NCBI RefSeq assembly: GCF_021018895.1
Contig: NC_079372.1
Location: 22,681,737 to 22,745,736, forward strand
DNA: 64,000 nt
Direction of reading: 5' to 3'
Origin: Seriola aureovittata
Taxonomy: Eukaryota > Chordata > Actinopteri > Carangiformes > Carangidae
Part shown: piece after piece, positions 59,078 to 64,000 of the stretch
Position numbering within the stretch: the first letter of the stretch is position 1
Layout of the letters: each line of letters starts with the position of its first letter
Notes under the pieces: model-generated
Database searches by the model: none
What the model was told of the DNA's origin: nothing
Seen by the model: the letters and a program-made list of their open reading frames with translations, nothing else
Made by a program: the position numbers and the translations under genes

Positions 59078-62000
59078 ATGTCATCGCTGGACTTGATGAA
59101 AAAAGAGTGTTTCGCATCTGGGACCCGGTCCTCGGCTTCTCTCAAAAGAAGGTTCATAAAGAAGAGGAGGGTCGCTCCGGGGGGGCAGCAGGATGCAGAC
59201 AGCGATTGTCAGCTGTGCAGGTGAAACACACACACACAACTCTCCCACAAAGTTTGAATTAAAGGGTTAAACCTCAGTAACTGGTTCAGCTGTTGGTTGA
59301 GCTTTGATTTGTCTCAGTAGTGAGACCAGGATGGTTTAGATAGACACAGACACCCTCCTCGTGTCAGGATCACATCCTTCTTTTCACACCGCCACCACTG
59401 ACACCATTATTTTAATTTGGCTGACAAATGATCACTGGTGTCAAATGCACATTTATTGTAATTGTTAACTGTGTTTATTTTGTCGTTTTTTTATTTTGTT
59501 ATTTCCAAAAGGCTAATGCACTGATTCTGAAAAAATATTCTTCTTTACATGCATTACGATTAATAATTGCAATTCAGACCCATAAAGTGAGATTTCCATG
59601 TCTTTTTTGATTATAAAGCAGGTCTAGATTCTATATTGATACTGTAAAAGCATCAAAGCGCTTAGTCCACAGAGAAATGCACACTGCCTGTATTCAGAAA
59701 CTGAGATTTAAAATGAGCCGTCAGGACTTCTGTAACTTTGTGATGTCACAAGGTAGCAGTCACTGCTCTCAACCATGCCCCAAGCCCCACCCACCGTCCA
59801 ACGTTGCACGATTTGGTTTCTCTAAGTGTTTACCTGAAATCTGCTATATTTTTATTTGATAACTCAGAAAACAATCAGTCAATCAGAAGAGAGGCTCTGA
59901 TCTGCATCTCACATTTTCTTTTTGTAACTTTCCACAACCAACAATTCAGCACACATGTCCACTTCATACAGCAGTTTACCTGGCCAGGTGTGGAGGTGAG
60001 AAAAAATACAGTTTTGCCTTTAGACATGTTTGAATTGGTTGATATGGAGCCTACTGAACCCTTAGCCCCCCTTCAGTAACTCACAGCTGTGTTCCTGTGT
60101 TGCAGGTGCTCCATATTTTCTCTGACCGGTAGCAGTCGCTCTGTTCGTCGAATTCTGACCGCCTGCCTCCTCTCTTTCCTGGCGCTGCTCGGCTCTGTGT
60201 CCATTGACCTCAGTTCCAACTTTGAATTGCTGCACACTACGGAGGCTGCCTATGATGAGTTGACTTCATGCAGGACGATCACTATCCTGCAACTCGTCAG
60301 TAAGCTTCAGAAGATGAGACATTTATTTGCCAAACACACAGGCAACGAGACATTGGAAGCTAGTTTCTCAGAGGTTGTGTTTCCTGTGTTTGGTCATCTC
60401 TGTGGGGAAATGGCAGCTCAGAGTAACAGCTATGGGCTCCCTTGCAGTGTTGAGTTGACTGGATTTTGCCAGGAGGTGAGGAGAAGCGTTCAAGGATTTC
60501 TAAATGCTTCCCTGGATACAAACAGCACAAGTGCTTCAGCTCTCTCCTTGGTCATTGGAAGACTTCTTGACCTCTGGGGTACGGTAGAAGATACTGTCGT
60601 CAAAGTCAAACAGAATGCTAATTGGAGAGATGTTCTGTCCGCAAGACTTCTGGTAACATTCATAGAGCTCAACCACCAGTTGATGGACTTCCCCCACATA
60701 GCAACTCATACGGACTTCCAGTGCAAGTGGACTTACATACTAAGCTACCTCGGCTTTGTCAAGATTATGACAGATCAACTGAATGACTGCTGGTTAGAGA
60801 ACATAGACCTCAAGTTGAACTTCAGCCAGGATTTAAGACATTCTTATATTCTTGACACAAGATTGTGGCAAATCTCTGGAGCAGGATCAGCGCTTCTGTC
60901 CGGGTCTCACATTGGGATTCAAGCTCTGACAAACACTCAGAAGTGCTTGTTCGATAGTGCAGTGCCGGCTCTCAGGTTGGCGTCTCGATCTGTGTCTTCG
61001 GGCCTCAGTATGAGGATCTGCCTGCTGTTCATTGCCTGCCTCATCTACCCGGTGGTCATGTTCTCTTTCAAGCAGATGACCGAGTGGATACAGAACTACG
61101 CTCAGAGCTTGAAGGAGAAGACTGAGGACCTGAAGCGCCAGAGGCAGCTGGCGGAAGATCTGCTGCATCAAATGCTGCCGAAGTCAGTCGCCAAGCAGCT
61201 CCGCCAACGTAAACATGTTGAGGCTGAGAGTTATGAAATGGTTGGTACAAGTTATTTTGGAAACATCAAATTTCACTTAAATTATTTATCAAAAACAGCT
61301 TCAAAATAAATTTGCGAGGAGAAACTCAGTATGCAGCTGAAAAGTTACGTTTCATTGTGCATTAATTTCTAGATTCAATAGTTATTTAAAAGACAGTAAA
61401 ACTAGTTTGCTGATTAGTAAACGTCCTGTTACCAGGCATCATTCATCATGAGGGGAAAGTTCCTCCTACAGAAGCTCAACAAGAGCTTGGGGCGACATGC
61501 TCTCTTAGATTCATGATGGATCAACAGAAATAAGTGACAAAATCAAAAAAGACTTGCAACCCGACATTGACTTTCACACCAATAACTTTACTTGGATTTT
61601 AGCCCTTTGACTTGAATGACTTGACATTCCCCTCCAGATGCAGAATTAAAAATGATGTCATGAGGATCCAGACCAGTAAACAGGCCATAGCTGAGACTTC
61701 ACATTATTACATTTGGCTCTAAAGCAGACATATCTGATCAGTAGAAAAGCATTTAGAAAAGCACTTTGATTAAAAATTTTAAATGGCATTAATTTGAAGG
61801 GTGTGTAATGTCTTATTTAGGACTTGAAACACAAATTTTAGGACTTGGATTTGACTTGAGAGTTGTTGGTCTGAACTTTAGACTTGTTTAAGAACATGTT
61901 AGTTTTGACTCGGGACTTGACTTGTTGGTCTTGACTTTGGGATTTGTTGCTCTTGGCTCAGGACTTCACTTGGGACTGATTGGTCTTGAAAACTGATATT

Positions 62001-63621
62001 CATTGATATTGACACATGTCCATCTGAAGGGACGTGCACATGTAAAAAGTGAGAAGCTGACTTTGAGGTAAACTGGTAATTCAACATATTACCAGTTTAT
62101 TACCTTTAATGCTTTTTCTGGTCAGTGTTAAAACTTTCAAACCTTAAAGACAAATGGTCGTAATGAAGACAGATAAAACAACAGCCTTTCCCTTCTCGTT
62201 CCTCCCCATTCACTTTTAACATTAACCCAAACAAATTCACAGCTTATAATGTTGCATGGGGTTGTGGGGCGCTGCTGCGAAGAGGCTACCTCTGCAAGAT
62301 CCGCAAACATGCTGAATGAATGTGTGTGTTTGCTGCCTTTGTTGCTATTGTTGGCGTAATTACCTATAATTGCCCTGTTCCATATTCATCAGAAGATAAA
62401 ACAAGTTATGCGGGTGAAAATTGCGTCTGGCTTATTGAAGAGGGTTGAAGCAGCTGTACCAAAAGCACTCTGCACAGAGGGGGGCTGCTGGTGAATAGGA
62501 CTGTGGCTCATTTTTAAACTGATTCGGAGCTGCAGAGTATTCTGGAAAGAAAATCTAAGACCTCCCAACAGCCTCCCTGATATTGGTGTCTAGGACTGAC
62601 GATCATGGAAGTCAGAGGTACAGACACAGGCACATAGCTCTCACATCAGTAAAAATCCTCCTTATCAAAGACGCCAGGTCCAGTGTACCCTGCCTCTTTA
62701 TGTGGGGGTTACTCTCATTTATCTCTATCTGATTATATCATTTAAAAATACATTTAAGGTGAAAATATCAATTCTTCAATTCAATTTTTCAGTGTTTGGT
62801 CTGAACCAGTCACATATTGTATATCCGACTCTAAATTCCTCAAAGGTGGAACAGATGTTCACATTTATGAGAAGGATTGCATTATTGCATGTGTTACTCA
62901 GTTCATTACTTTGACCTGTATTAATAATAATACTCTCTAAAACTATTGTTTGTTATTATGAATGAACAGTGTGGTTGATCTGACTGTTTAAACAAAACCT
63001 TTTACACTGAAAGAGGATAAAAAATAATCAGCAACTGATTGACATATTTAAGCTGATTTATAAAAATATAAACTTATATAATTTATAACCAACTTATAAA
63101 TATTATATTAGTGCTATGATGATAATTGCTTAATGATATTACATTATTTAATTTGTAATAATTAACATGTTACACAAACACGTTACAAAACTTGACTTGT
63201 TTCTATGTGATTTATTGAATCTCATACAGATATTTGAATATATGAAAATATTTTCCCTCAAACGTGAGAAGGTTTGGACGGATCATTAAAACTACTTTAT
63301 CATTGATAAAGATAAAAGAGATCAATTTTTGGACACATTCTGACCAATCACCACGATATGACTGAACTATAATGAAGCCAGATAATTAGTTGATATTTGT
63401 ACAATGGTGGAAAGTAAAATAAACGGAGTGTTATTGCCCAGTACCTTCGCACACTGATGGAGTCTCTTCTCTCCTTGTTGTTCCAGGTGACCATTTTTTT
63501 CTCAGACATCGTGGGCTTCACCTCCATCTCTGCGTCCTGCACTCCTCTGCAAGTGGTGGAGATGCTCAACAACCTCTACATGTGTTTTGATACACGCATC
63601 GAATCCTATGATGTGTACAAG
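59078..63621 (+). CDS. Membrane guanylate cyclase with NIT-like sensor domain (5' part, runs off the window)
   Basis: Exon 1 is 59078-59220 (ATG, with an in-frame TAA upstream), exon 2 is 60106-61240 and exon 3 is 63487-63621; phases 2 and 0 agree, giving the first 471 residues. The N-terminus is basic and cytoplasmic (residues 23-31). TM1 is about 64-82 ([19 protein letters not shown]), then come about 265 extracellular residues, mostly helical and with several N-glycosylation sequons, and TM2 about 351-369 ([19 protein letters not shown]). A signalling helix follows ([24 protein letters not shown]). The class III cyclase domain begins with [15 protein letters not shown], where D433 is the first metal-binding Asp. 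Exon 3 stops at DVYK, the usual place before VETIGDAYM, so purine-selecting residues are outside the window. The LQ-rich start and helical pattern of the outer domain fit the NIT (nitrate/nitrite-sensing) family; this is a pattern judgement. Confidence 0.85.
59582..59905. mobile_element. Inverted copy of the TTAAAGGTCCC-ended element family
   Basis: In reverse orientation to the copy at 33806-34297: GAGATTTCCATGTC, TATTGATACTGTAAAAGCATC, ACTTCTGTAACTTTGTGATG and CAATCAGAAGAGAGG all match. The termini are lost. It is in intron 1 of the cyclase gene. Confidence 0.8.
61241..63486 (+). other. Cyclase gene intron 2, with a degenerate GACTTG repeat
   Basis: About 2.2 kb between the sensor-domain exon and the first cyclase-domain exon. 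From about 61820 to 61990 it contains a degenerate tandem repeat built on GACTTG. The rest (62900-63250) is very AT-rich. No extra exon was seen. Confidence 0.6.
61820..61990. repeat. Degenerate GACTTG-based tandem repeat
   Basis: Recurring GACTTG / GGACTTGACTTG / TTGGTCTTGACTTT units of variable length. Confidence 0.7.
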
Positions 63622-64000
63622 GTAAAGAAATGTCCACACACTGTTCACTTACTCTCACACTCAGCTCCTCTTTTCTTTAACATTTTACAGATGCCTTCAG
63701 TTCCTTTCTTTCTGTTCCCTGAGCCATGTGAACATCTCAGAAACACAAGAATATATCCCAAATTGCTGAACTATTCTGTTGTATTTATGTTCTGTTTTGT
63801 CTGAATGTAACACAGTTTGATTCATATGGACAAATAAAGAGGTGGTAGACGGTTAGTACACACACATCCTCTATTCAAGCAATCAACGAAGTGCAGCTCA
63901 GTCCTCAGTTAAACTTTGTTCCAAACCTGCGGCCGACAATGAGCAGATGGTTGTTCCTCAGACTGCTAATTAGTCTGATAGGCTGCAGCTGAGGCTGCGT
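63622..64000 (+). other. Start of cyclase gene intron 3
   Basis: Donor AAG|GTAAAG at 63622. Nothing else is recognised before the window edge. Confidence 0.7.

Noticed and set aside
58972..59157. 61-codon minus-strand ORF ([12 protein letters not shown]...)
   Set aside because: It looks protein-like, but it is antisense to the phase-matched first exon of the cyclase and has no domain or splice partner.

Overview
This window reads as vertebrate, almost certainly ray-finned (teleost) fish, nuclear DNA. It has intron-containing genes with GT-AG junctions, short to medium introns, many CA/CT microsatellites, several families of short inverted-repeat transposons and Tc1/mariner remnants, and proteins closest to vertebrate families. 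I rebuilt gene models by joining exons in phase on both strands. No bacterial, viral or CRISPR-like content was seen. The species cannot be named from the sequence.

Layout: seven protein-coding genes alternate strictly in strand (+ - + - + - +). (1) 723-4347 (+): DUF4743-type Nudix hydrolase, 8 exons, 301 aa, a family linked to clean-up of damaged thiamin diphosphate. (2) 6956-8732 (-): rhoa GTPase, 193 aa, with a 5' exon and promoter near 10.8-10.95 kb. (3) 12784-19174 (+): tpx2 spindle assembly factor, 16 coding exons, 716 aa, behind a promoter with paired CCAAT boxes and CHR-like elements. (4) 21739-39734 (-): plod1 lysyl hydroxylase, 19 exon positions, 732 aa. (5) 41370-43849 (+): KIAA2013 homologue (DUF2152 membrane protein), about 605 aa. 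(6) 51580-56217 (-): short Polycomb protein phc2, 6 coding exons, 281 aa. (7) 59078 to beyond the window end (+): 5' part of a membrane guanylate cyclase with two membrane segments around a helical NIT-like extracellular domain.

The two strongest points for follow-up are in plod1 and the cyclase. plod1 has two tandem, in-phase, intact 126-bp copies of the exon that carries the Fe(II)-binding HxD motif (24027-24152 and 24397-24522). They differ at 10 of 42 residues but both keep the catalytic residues, which is what alternative, possibly mutually exclusive, exons look like. The NIT-domain guanylate cyclase has an architecture not found among the human guanylate cyclases I know of.

Gene ends fall into pairs. 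The Nudix and rhoa genes are tail-to-tail, with poly(A) signals about 45 bp apart. rhoa/tpx2, plod1/KIAA2013 and phc2/cyclase are head-to-head. tpx2/plod1 and KIAA2013/phc2 are tail-to-tail, the latter with the largest intergenic gap (about 7.7 kb, two transposon remnants). The genes do not form one pathway. The plod1/KIAA2013 head-to-head pair matches human 1p36 and looks like an old conserved divergent pair. Introns and spacers carry at least six copies of one short element with TTAAAGGTCCCATATT ends, two copies of a second family, single hAT-like elements and a CRE-half-site-rich pentamer array.
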